Under the pieces are notes generated by a model, which was not told the DNA's origin, made no database searches, and worked only from the letters and a program-made list of their open reading frames with translations. 64,000 nt of DNA from Typhlomys cinereus. Lineage: Eukaryota; Chordata; Mammalia; Rodentia; Platacanthomyidae. Positions within the stretch are counted from its first letter, which is position 1; every line of letters begins with the position of its first letter. Positions 12,101 through 22,136 of this stretch are shown here, in pieces. Made by a program: the position numbers and the translations under genes. The DNA is taken from contig JALPQD010000295.1 of the NCBI GenBank assembly GCA_023101885.1, positions 776,501 to 840,500 on the forward strand, written 5' to 3'.

Positions 12101-12995
12101 AGTTGAAAGGATAGGGAACTCCCTCGAGCTGGTTGGGCTAGGCCAACACTTCCTAAACAGACATCCAATGGCACAGTCACTGCTACCAACTCTCAACAGT
12201 TGGGATCTTGTGAAATTAAAGAGCTTCTGTTCAGATAAAGAGATTGTCACACGAGCTCAAAGGCAACCCACAGAATGGGAGAAAATCTTCCCTAACCACA
12301 TATCTGATAGAGCTCTACTGTCCAGAGTGCACAAAGAACTTAGAAAATTAAACTCCAAGGAAAACACTGGCCCAATTAAAAAATGGGCCCTGGAACTTCA
12401 AAGAAACTTTACCAGGGATGAAATTAAAATGTCTAACAATTATCTTAAAAAATGCTCCACTTCCTTCGCCATCAGGGAAATGCAAATCAAAACTTCCCTG
12501 AGATATCATCTCACCCCGGTCAGGATGGCAAAAATCCACAATACAAACAACGACAAATGCTGGAGAGGATGTGGAGAGAGGGGAACTCTCCTACATTGTT
12601 GGTGGGAATGCAGGCTCATACAGCCACTCTGGCGAGCCGTCTGGAGATTCTTAAAGAAATTAAAGATTGAAATGCCATATGACCCTGCTATCCCACTTTT
12701 GGGAATAACCCCCCAAGCAGCAAAGGTTCGCCTCGATAGCACAAGCTCGACCATGTTCATAGCAGCACTGTTTACAATAGCAAAGTCATGGAATCAACCT
12801 AAATGTCCAACAGTTGACGAGTGGATAAGGAAACTGTGGTACATCTATACAATGGAGTACTACTCAGCCATCAAAAATGATGAATTACTGGAATTTGCTG
12901 GGAAATGGATGTCATTAGAAAGAATTATATTAAGTGAAGTATCCCAAACCCAGAAAATTAAGCGCCGTATGTACTCCCTAATAGGTGGCTCCTAG
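9171..12995 (+). pseudogene. LINE-1 ORF2 (endonuclease/reverse transcriptase), two nonsense codons
   Basis: A single reading frame of 1,274 codons plus stop, close to the 1,275-1,281 of human and mouse ORF2, is interrupted by TAA at 9405-9407 (residue 79) and TAG at 11979-11981 (residue 937, where relatives have Trp). No frameshift is seen. Endonuclease residues are present at the human positions: N14, E43 in 'QETH', D145 and N147 in 'GDFN', and S228-D229-H230. The reverse transcriptase has '[10 protein letters not shown]' and 'FADD' at residues 700-703, the catalytic acidic pair. The C-terminal cysteine motif CX3CX7HX4C begins at residue 1130. An intact enzyme would nick target DNA and prime cDNA synthesis on L1 RNA. 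The early stop inside the endonuclease means this copy should not make full protein unless it is read through. The start lies 50 nt after the ORF1 stop, so translation is presumably by reinitiation, as in other mammalian L1s. Confidence 0.93.
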
Positions 12996-13962
12996 TACCA
13001 AACTCACCCAGCCCCCATTGGGACACTCAAAAGTAAACCTATGTAACACAGTAATTGCAAGGATTATGAACAAGAGAGATGGGTTAGGAGGGCCACACCA
13101 GAAACAAGGAGAGAGGAGACCATGTTACAGCAGAGAAAATAGGCCTCCATGAAGGTCTGCAAGTAAGTAATGAGAAACCTGGTTAAGTTCACAGACGTTC
13201 TTTCCTGATCTCACCAGAAGGGGAGGGCATATAGTCTAGCAGATAAAAAGTAATCATTTTGCAAATGGGTGATGGACCCCTCCCTCAGTGAGGTTTCCTA
13301 CTCTTATTACATCTACCCTTGAATGTGCTATTACAACAAGACTCCAGTTTAACAGCTTTTTGTCTCTGGCCAGGGGGTGACATACAGTGCCCAGCAGAAT
13401 GGAGTGAAGGGAATTGCAGGAGCAGCAAAACTGCAAAAGAAAATCAACAAACCACAATCCAGAACTTCAGAGACTCTATATCAATCACATAGAACTAGGA
13501 CAGCCTAATCTCTCCCTATCCTGGAGCTCAGGGACATTTGCGGAAGAGGGGGCGGTAAGATTGTAAGAGCAAAAGGATGGGAGGAGCAATGATTTGCAAG
13601 ATTCTCAACAATAGTTGGGGCCAAAGCAATCATAATGGAACTTTGCATGCCCTGCGCAATGTCCAGCGCACTGTTGCCCTCATTAAGTCTAGCATCTGTT
13701 AAGGGCACCGAGACCCCTGGAGGCAAGGGATTGACAGCCATAGTAGTGATCTTATGCTTAAGGGGAACAAGAGAAAGGGCTTATGGAAATGCCACTGGGT
13801 CCTTATATGTCATCGGAGAGGAGGACACAGTGGAGAGTTAGGCGCACACAATAAAGGACTCTCTGGGAATTGGGGGGGAGGCACTGTGGGAAGGGGAGGG
13901 GGAAGAGGGGGGAGGGAGGGAACTGGTAAAAAATTTTAAAATGTATAATTAAATTTTTAATC
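12996..13962 (+). other. L1 3' UTR with G-rich polypurine tract
   Basis: The region between the ORF2 stop and the poly(A) contains a strongly G-rich purine block at about 13872-13920. It has many runs of three or more G and is a typical rodent L1 feature able to form G-quadruplexes. The sequence around 13555-13620 ('ggtaagattgtaagagc..aaaggatggg') resembles older rodent L1 3' UTRs, including the relic at 48640-49640. Confidence 0.85.
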
Positions 13963-14017
13963 AAAAAAAAAAAAAAGACATCACAGAACCAAAAAAAAAA
14001 AAAAAAAAAAAAAAAAA
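13963..14017 (+). other. Double poly(A) tail with 14-nt intervening segment
   Basis: 14 A residues, then 'gacatcacagaacc', then 27 A residues. This is the arrangement expected if transcription read past the first poly(A) and a short downstream segment was polyadenylated and carried along (3' transduction). It could also be a substitution-rich stretch in one long tail, but 14 contiguous non-poly(A) bases make that less likely. Confidence 0.8.
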
Positions 14018-14168
14018 CCTAAATGGGGGGGGAGGAGTCACAAAAGCTTAGGCAACTGTAAAAGTATCCTAAACCGGCAACAACCAAAAAATAATTCAAA
14101 ATATAATCCATCTGATTCTGACACAGTCTGTGTTGCATCAGGCAACCTCACTGTAGCTGTGGTTCTGA

Positions 14169-14202
<34 letters not shown>

Positions 14203-14217
14203 ACACACACACACACA
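14169..14217. repeat. (CA)n microsatellite
   Basis: About 24 dinucleotide units with a single TA interruption, in a short non-repeat stretch downstream of the L1. Confidence 0.95.
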
Positions 14218-14362
14218 AATGCTGTCATGTCACGTAATGCCAGCAGATACTGTCTGAAACTCCTTGCACTGTTAATAAGCACTGCGGTATATTTTTAATG
14301 TACATATTACATTTTCTTCTCTTATAGAAATAATAATTTATTTATAAAAAAAGATATTTGAG

Positions 14363-14620
14363 GGATGGTGAGATGGCTCAGGGGTTAAGACACTGCCTTG
14401 AAAGCAGAAGGTCCTGAGTTCAGATTCCAGGTCCTATGGCAGAAATGGCAGTGGCCTGTATTTCTAGCCCTGGTGGGAAATTCCAGAGTGAAGCAAGAAG
14501 GAGGTAGAAGCAATCCAGGATGATTCCTGAAGTCACCCTTGGTTCTCCACAGGGACACACAGTGACCCCCCCCCACACACACAGAGTGAATAAATTAAAT
14601 AAATAATAAAATCTTTTTAA
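14363..14620 (+). mobile_element. Older B2-superfamily SINE subfamily
   Basis: The tRNA-like head 'ggtgagatggctcaggggt' (A box) leads to 'ggtcctgagttcagattcc' (B box). The body contains 'aatccaggatgattcctg' and 'aagtcacccttggtt', which the young copies lack. The tail is C/CA-rich and ends 'aataaattaaataaataataaaatc', including an AATAAA signal. Related copies lie at 245 and 57682. Confidence 0.85.
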
Positions 14621-14706
14621 AAATACACTCCATATTTTCCTACCATCATTCTACAGCATACATCAAATTATATCTTTGGATGATATTGTATAGAACGCTC
14701 AATTTT

Positions 14707-14972
14707 TTTAATTATATATTCAATTGTGCGCGTGTATGTGTGTGTGTGCGTGTATGTGTGTGTAGAATCAGGGATGAATTCAGGAACCGCCATGGACCAC
14801 CTCCACCTCCTCGTTTATTCTGCCCCGGGATTCACAGGCTCTGACCTACCAAGACCGGAAACGCAGGCCGCCCCCGCTTCTGCCGGCGTCTATACGTGGG
14901 GTCTAGGATCCGAACTCAGGACCTTCTGCCTGCAAGGCAGAGGCTTAACCCCTGAGCCACCTCTCCAGCCCC
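14707..14972 (-). mobile_element. Young B2-superfamily SINE, subfamily with 'gtaaaca'-type insert
   Basis: Antisense copy bounded by a perfect 16-bp target-site duplication, tagaacgctcaatttt (14691-14706 and 14973-14988). The head lies at the right end ('gagccacctctccagccc' on plus). It has the diagnostic block 'cctcgtttattctgccc' and the co-varying 'gtggggtctaggatccg', shared with 38880 and 53721. The site on the bottom strand is CT|AAAA, compatible with L1 endonuclease. Confidence 0.93.
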
Positions 14973-14988
14973 TAGAACGCTCAATTTT

Positions 14989-17022
14989 AGACTGCTATTT
15001 TAGTTGCTGACTAGAGTTTCATGAAAAAAAAATCATGAGATGAATGTTGGCTGAGGATTAGGATAGAATTTCCAACAATTTCTGCCATTTTAACTTACAT
15101 ATTTATGTGGAAGCAGCTTCTCAGCACTGACAGCCATAAAAATCAAAATATTGACCAACTGGAAAACACTGACAAGATATTCTATATTATCCTTTAAATC
15201 CATTTTTCTTTGAAATCAAGAAAATTTTAATATACATTTCAGAGACAAATCTAAGAACATGGCTAGCTCCATTCATTTTGCTGCAAATGACAGAATAGTC
15301 CTTTTGTGGCCAATATTTCTATCATGTACATTGCCGACTCCCCTTAATTTTCCCATGAAGTCATAGACATTTACATAGATCTTAGCTATTATGGGCAGCA
15401 TCTCAATAAACACAAGCATAAGGAATTCTGACCTCTTTCGTTCTCATTTCCTTTGCATGAATAGCTAAATGTGCACTAGCTAAGCATATGGCAGAGATAC
15501 TTCTTAGGTTCTTGGAGAATCTCCAAACCAGTCTCAGCCCTACTCAGTGTTGTCTCCGTCAGGTTCCCAAACAGGAAGTCAGCCATGCCACTAACCCCAG
15601 TAGGAAAATGATCCAAATTATTTATAAGACTAACTCTGAAAAGGCAGACACTGTGTCAGACATATCATATTAAAACAACAGGGAGGAACATGTATAATAC
15701 TAAAATCACTAGCATGCTGAAGAGTTTGAGTGTCTTAAAAAGTGACTTCTGCTGCTGCTCTATAAAACAATGACTTCAATATTTGGCCACAATGCCAATA
15801 TTCTCAGGGGGCCTCTGCAAACGCTGCTGTGCGAATCCAATCTCACTCAAATTCTGTCTCAGGGAAACAAAAAGTGCCCAGAGGTGGCTGACATTAGAAC
15901 CAAATACTTCCCAGTGGGATCGCACGTGGAAAAAAATTATGAAGGTTTATGTTGTCCTGAAACCAGGGTCCTTGGGGACATGCATGACCTAAAAGAGACC
16001 ATGGCATGACAGAATAATGGGAAGCAGTTTCTAAACTGGGACTCCTAGGCAAGACCCCGTGGTTCTTGTAGAGCCCAAATGGCCAAGCCTAAGGCCAGGA
16101 GAGGCCTAACGCTGACCATTATTCTGATATAAAGGGCGAGGGGCACCACAGTCACACGCAGTGTTTAACCTCAGGTTCCAAGGATTTCATTCCGAGTCCT
16201 CGTGTCTTTGTGGGCTGCCTCCAACTTTCCAAAGCAGCTTTGATGCAATGCAGCTGCATGCTCCTAAGAGTAGAGAGGAGCAGGAAAACAGTTTTGCCAA
16301 CCTGCCTGAACCTTTTATAAACCAAAGTGTGACTCAAATATCAAAAACCTTCTGAAACTAAGCTGAACTCGTAGCCTATAACATCTTCCATACCTTAAAA
16401 AAAGCTAGAGAAGTATGAGCAGGAAATGGAATTTAAAAACACAGCTTTCACATTTAATTTAGAACCATACGTCTAAGCTTAGATGATTTACATTTTAAGA
16501 TTTCTCTTGGTATTTCAAGAGTATTGATCACAAAACACTTATTTAGCACTGTTTGACCATGTGACAGATCCTTGGCAATCGGGCCATCCTTGTTTTGCCA
16601 TCCCAGCTCTGGGCAGAGTACTTGACATGTGTTAGTGAAAACACATGAACATATTCAGCATTCTTCAGAGCACAGCGAGGGACCTTCCTACTGCAACACA
16701 GTCATTTTAGTTATTGCCAATAAATATTTATTCCATTTGGCACAGTGCTTAGCCCCACATTTTATTAATTAGCCTTATGTTTCATCCTAGCTACTAAAAT
16801 AGAAGACTTTCAAGTTCCTAAGAATCCCAAATGTGCTTACAATGAAATGCTAATATCATCTTTGAGAGTTTGGAGATGAGTGCTGATACATTCTAGCTTG
16901 TTTTGAAGAGGCATCTAATGCCACATGGCAACATCTTACAAAACTATGGTCATTTCATTAAGAAATCACAACCCAAAGATGTCTGAAAAACTTCTTTTAG
17001 AAGACTGCAAATTGCCAGGTGG

Positions 17023-17053
<31 letters not shown>

Positions 17054-18110
17054 AAAAATTAGCTTAGAAACTCAGACACTAAATTTTAGAAGACCCAAGA
17101 ATCTCTTTGGAATTCTGGGTCAAAGACAGCAGGTTAGTGTTGAGTTTATAAAAGGTTTTCTAAATCTGTTCCACATGACATTTGGGATTCCAGATCCGTT
17201 AGCCCACTCTAGAATAAAGCCCCAGACACTGGGGAATTTCCAGGCAGATAAGAAAAATACCAGAGAGACGAGCGCTGCTTGTGAGGATTTCGAAAGTGGT
17301 GGAGAAATTGCTGCAACATAGTTTTTCCTAGACCCTGACGGGACAGAAGTGCCTGTGATCCTTCACACATTCCGCTTCTGTTCTTGTCCCTCCCGATTGA
17401 GCAGAACAACCAACTGGATCTTGTTCTGCTAGATTCCCTTGACTATGGGCTCAAGGTGCACTGAGCTTCTCTCTTCCACAGCTGCCCCTCTGCCCTACCC
17501 TGCTGTCCTCCCCCTTTCCTGGGGGATTTTGAAAGGAAAATCTTACCAGGTTTCCTTAGTGTTGGTGATCACATTGAAACTTTAAACTTCCAAATTTTGC
17601 TTTGCGTACTAGGGAAAAGTCAGTGGTAAGGATCCCATTCTATACACTTGAAGTCGGTAATGAAAGATTGGAATCCAAGCCTGACGAGTTTGGGAGTGAG
17701 GGGCCCTTAGTTCTCAGCAGCTCCTGGGACTTTGTACTGCAAGGATGCTCCTCTTCCTCATCTAGAAAGATGGGGAGTCTAGTTCAAGGCAGGAGAGGAA
17801 CCCCGAGTTCAAAACGTAAGATTTCTAGAGTACAAGGAAGAAATTCTGTATCTGTGATAAGAGAAGTGAAAACAAAAAGTCTAAACTATACAAAATTGGT
17901 GACACTGGAGCAGTTTTTCATATTCCATGTGCCTCAACCGCTCACTTGGTGTCAATGCAGGGGCTGCACACAAGATACGTTGGTTGCAAATGAAGTGTAG
18001 CTGGAGAGGCTTTTGAACTGAGTAAGCACTGTCGGTTGCATCACACCTGTGGCTGTCGTTACGTGTGTGCTGTGTGTGTGTTATGTGCACATGAGCCTGT
18101 GGGTGCACAG
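14989..18110. other. Intergenic sequence, no gene supported
   Basis: Mostly AT-rich single-copy-looking sequence. It has a T26-like run at 17022-17047 and a MIR-like scrap near 17740-17780 ('cttcctcatctagaaagatgg'). The 132-codon frame at 17602-18000 has no recognisable domain. Nothing else can be supported. Confidence 0.5.
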
Positions 18111-18111
18111 G

Positions 18112-18416
18112 CATGGGTGCTCACATGCAGAGGCCAGAGCAGGACATCAGCTGTCTTCCTCTGTCACTCAGCCTCACTGCACTGAAACAAGGTGTCTCAC
18201 TGAACCAGAATCTTGCCACTGTGGCTAAGCTGGCTGGCTAGTGAGCTCTCGAGGTCTGCCTGGCTCCCTGCTACACCCCCCACCCCCTGGCCCATACTGA
18301 GGTTACAGGTATGCATAACTACACCTGGCATTTTACACGGGTGCTAGGGAATTGAACTTGGGTCCTCAGGCTTCCAGAGCAAGCACTTTTTACCCACTGA
18401 GCTGCCTCCCTGGTCC
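18112..18416 (-). mobile_element. B3-type SINE, antisense, nearly full length
   Basis: Reading the minus strand from 18416 gives a head equivalent to 'accagggaggcagctcagtg', then the B-box region 'cctgaggacccaagttc', 'gccaggtgtagttatgc', 'ctcagtatggg', the repeated C/T tract, and the 3' body ending at 'cctctgcatgtgagc'. The plus strand shows 'atgcagaggccagagcagg', a hallmark of antisense B3. It is moderately diverged and preceded by a TG-rich region at 18061-18085. Confidence 0.85.
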
Positions 18417-18419
18417 TTA

Positions 18420-21400
18420 GTTGTCATTTTTCCAGTTGAGCAAACTACGACTTCCTACTATTCTTTCCCACAAACTTTTTTTCCATGGCAATGCTTTTCT
18501 GCTAAACCAATGAGCCAACAAGCACGCTGAGCTTATAGTGCTTTTCTAGGCCCTGCTTCCGCTTCCTTTTTTTTCCCTAGAAGTTTCCAGAGTGCCTGTT
18601 CTTACTGAGTTTCTTTTTAAGCAGAGTTCATAGAAAAATGAGCCTACTAGGGAAGGGATTCGAGAATGGCAGGTGCAATCTGCCACCTTCACACAGTCCC
18701 TTGAAGCCAGGATAACGGACAGGTGCTCTGTGGAACTAATTTCGGCTGTAGTGCTTTGCTCAGATTTACTTAGCTCTTTTATTTATTTATTTATTTTTGA
18801 GTTGCTTTCTTGGCTGTTAACCTTGCTGAGACAGCAGACCTAACTGTCTGCCATGTGCAAAAACAAAGCCACAAACCCCGATGCTACTTCCTGTCACTGC
18901 CCTGAAGAGAGCAGGAATAGCATCCCTCCTGCGAGGGAACTGCAAGGCGGGCGTCATGAGCTGGGCAGGAGGTGCAGAAGACTCTTCCGCGTACCATGAG
19001 AGAAAAAACCAACGTGGAACCTGAGCTGGGAACAGAGTGCGTGACACCAGCTCATGATGGTGTCAGGAATGAACACCTCCTCTGCTCCTTCATCTTCTGC
19101 CTGAACTCTAGCCTGTGGGTCAGAAAAGCAGAGGCCTCGGCTGGGAGCAAGACCTGTAGGTGAGGGACAAGCTGCAGCCACACCCTCTCCTTGCACTGCA
19201 GGCAGCCGTCGTGCTCCATGCTTGGATTACACAGAGTGTCAGAGACAGAAATGACTCAACTGAGAGTGCTAGTACTTTCTAAGTGTACCTAGACAGTCGT
19301 GGTCTTACGCATTCCTCAGGAACTAAAGGAAGAAGTAATCACATTGGGCAATCTAAAGTCATAGTGAGAAACCATAGTTTGATCTCCTGTCATCCACCAC
19401 CCGGGAGAAATCGCCTAACTGAAACCCGGCCAATTTGCACTCCACGTCTAACTGATCCACTTTTACTGCCAAGTGTGGGCCGGCCCCAGAAGCATGGGCT
19501 GCAGGTGGGCCATGCCACAGCTGCTGAGTGTAGTATCAGGGGAGTGTGCTGAGGAGGGGGCAAAAATGGGACAGTTGCAATGGGGGATGCTGGGGAGCTC
19601 CTGGCTTCGAGATTCATAAGTCCTGAGCAGATCTGACCTGCGGGAAAGTGTGTTTACAGGTACGTGGAAGTCTCTGGAGCTGAACGACTGGTGGGCCCAG
19701 GAAAGGTGTGCTTACTGACGATGGTGACCTTGCACTGTTTAAGCGTCAGGTGCTGCCGTGCCTCACACTCGTCCGAGTGGGTACTGCTGCTTCTCCCTTT
19801 TGAAGCCCAAAAACCTGCAGCTAAGTCAGTTGTTCAGGTTTCCAGGAACATAAGAGGCAGACTTGGGAATTCCCTCCCAGATGTGCTGAGCTCAAAGATC
19901 TCATTCTTGTCTTCCCATCTTAGGAGGAGGGATTGGGGGAGAAGGGAAGATCCTATTTCACCATGAGGCCCAGGTTGAGGTCACAGGTATCCTGAGAGGG
20001 AGAAGCAGGGGAATGTATGTTTGGGGACGGGCTCAACTTGGAAAGCAAGAGTTGGCACCCACCAGGGAAGGTGGGGGCTAGGAGGTGACCTGATTAGACA
20101 GCCCCCTAGTTCTAGATTTCTTTCTGAGCAGAACAGCCTCAGCTGCCGGCACAGAGCTCCACCTAGTGCCAAGCGGGGGAAATGCCCTGGATTCTAAGAC
20201 AAGCCTGGATTCTGGAACCTGGGGCCGCGCAGGCAGGAAGCCACTCTGCCAGTGATGTTTCCAATTCAGATTCTTCAGTCTGCCAAGATTGTCCCAGAGC
20301 TATCTCAGACTCTTTTGGAATGAGGTGGGGGATAAACCTAAAAAAGTCCATGTCTGTATAATGACTTCTCCCTAGACAGCCTTACAAAAAGGGTGTGTTT
20401 TTTAAGGTATTTTTTTCATCCACTGGACGTTTTATCTCTGTGGGGCTACAAACTTAACTCTGTTCCTTCGGGAACTCAGAAGGAAGCTCGTCGAAGAGCA
20501 GATCCACATCCTGCTCTCCAGGGTTTGGGGCTCCGTGTAATTTAGAACATGTGCCCCTCTCCTTAAAATGACTACTTGAAGAAGATGGCACAAGCAGACA
20601 GTGGCAAGGGGCTGGCTCACACACAGCGTGTGGTGAAAATGAAATGCTAGTCCACAGATGCCAGGGAAAGGCTGACCACAGAGCTGGATTTCCACCCCAA
20701 GTTTCCAGGCTGAGATGACAAAAATAGCCACAAAATTAAATGAAATCAGTGTGGCCCTCTACGACACGCATTTGCTTTGGAGAGTGAAGTTTTTCATGGA
20801 ATGTCACCTGGCAGCCATCACCCGGGAGAGAGGAGCTGGAGACAGGGGAAGACTGAGACATAATTAGGTGTCATGAAGTGCAGGCCTTGGTGGCGGTGCA
20901 TGGCGGAGGAAGGAGGTGCTAAGGCCCTTTGCCTGGCCCCAGCCATCCTCCTGAGGGTGCCCCACTCTAGATGGGCAGCACTGGAGGCCACTCTGGCTCA
21001 GAGGGGTCGCTTGCTCCAGTCACAGGGGTGGGGGGGGGTCGGCACTCTCAGGTCAGTTCCCCCTGAGTGGTGGAGGAGAGATGGAAAGACATCTCCCGAG
21101 AACTGAGGCTCACAGAAGGGGGTGCTGCAGGGAACCTAAGTATTCTGGATCAATGTTGCAAGGTCCAAACTTAGGGGATTCTCTATTTCTTCCTTACTTT
21201 CCTTCCTTACTCCCTTTCTCTAGCACCCAGCACTGCTTGGAGCTGGAGACTACATCTCTCTTCTGGCTCTGCTAGTCTCTCAGGCAAACTAACTGAGCTT
21301 TTGGAAATGTCTTTCTCCATCAAAGGTAGATCGTGAACTGCCAGGTAGCACTTGGTGTGGAGTCTGAGGTCACCTGGCCACTGCACCCAAGGGCCACTTA

Positions 21401-21700
21401 GAGGTGAAGAGATGAGCGCCCTTGTCATCTGGGGAGGGCCTCCTATACCTGGCACCTTTATTCTGTCCTCCCCTCTGTGCACCACACAGCTGACAAATCT
21501 GCAGATTAGACTGTCACAGTGTTCTGCTGTCATTGCTTACAATGCAAAACAAACAAACTCATTCATGAAAAATAGGAAAGAATGAAGATACACCTGTATA
21601 ATAAATATCATGAGATACATTTATAATCGTTATCATAAAGACAAACTTTTCAAAATCAACTGTGTTAACGATCCCACCCCTCTATTGCTACAAAAGGTAT
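18420..21700. other. Intergenic sequence; one weak candidate exon on minus strand
   Basis: GC somewhat higher than neighbours. An (ATTT)n tract lies at about 18778-18797. A minus-strand open frame preceded by an acceptor-like signal is discussed under findings (20454-20709). No other gene, RNA or repeat could be supported. Confidence 0.45.
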
Positions 21701-22069
21701 TAATTTACTTATGAGAGAGAGAGAGAGGAGAGAGAAAGAGAGAGAACATATACAAACATATACGTACTGTAGCACATGGGTAGAGTGGAGAATAGCTTTT
21801 GGAGATCAGCTACCAGAGTTATACGCTAACCCTGCTTCCTGCTCTAACCTCTTGCCTATGGGCTGTCTCCTCGCAAACCCTGAGCCAAAACAAATCCTTC
21901 CTTTCTTCAGTTGTTTCTTGTCAGATATTTCAACAAGCGCCAAGAAAAGCAACACACAACCTAAAGCCTCACCACTTTCAAAAAGAAAAACTTGGTCAAA
22001 AACTTGCTCCTGAAACCTTGGTTTTGAGGACCCAACACCTTCAGACCCTATCTCCAAGGAAAGGGGGGG

Positions 22070-22071
<2 letters not shown>

Positions 22072-22133
<62 letters not shown>
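22072..22133. repeat. (GA)n microsatellite
   Basis: About 30 GA units preceded by a G9 run at 22063-22071. A shorter GA-rich tract occurs at 21711-21745. The antisense 'SLSLSL' frames across it are low-complexity artefacts. Confidence 0.95.

Positions 22134-22136
<3 letters not shown>

Larger units (their letters stand above)
7661..14017 (+). mobile_element. Near-full-length young LINE-1 retrotransposon
   Basis: A complete L1 layout can be read on the plus strand: CpG-rich 5' UTR with a tandem monomer (7661-8049), ORF1 (8050-9120), a 50-nt spacer, ORF2 (9171-12995), a 3' UTR with a G-rich tract, and poly(A). ORF2 shows apurinic endonuclease, reverse transcriptase and C-terminal zinc-knuckle motifs at the usual spacing. 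Only two premature stops break ORF2, with no frameshift, so the insertion is recent. The tail is double: 14 A at 13963-13976, 14 other bases, then 27 A at 13991-14017. I could not identify a convincing target-site duplication. A second copy of the same family starts at 61987 and differs by only a few percent by eye. Confidence 0.95.

Noticed and set aside
17022..17047. Poly(T) run as the end of a processed pseudogene
   Set aside because: No reverse-complement polyadenylation signal close to the run, no recognisable cDNA, and no duplication found.
17602..18000. 132-codon plus-strand frame as a gene
   Set aside because: No domain, no splice or promoter support, and part of it resembles a MIR scrap. 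Length is within chance for 64 kb in six frames.
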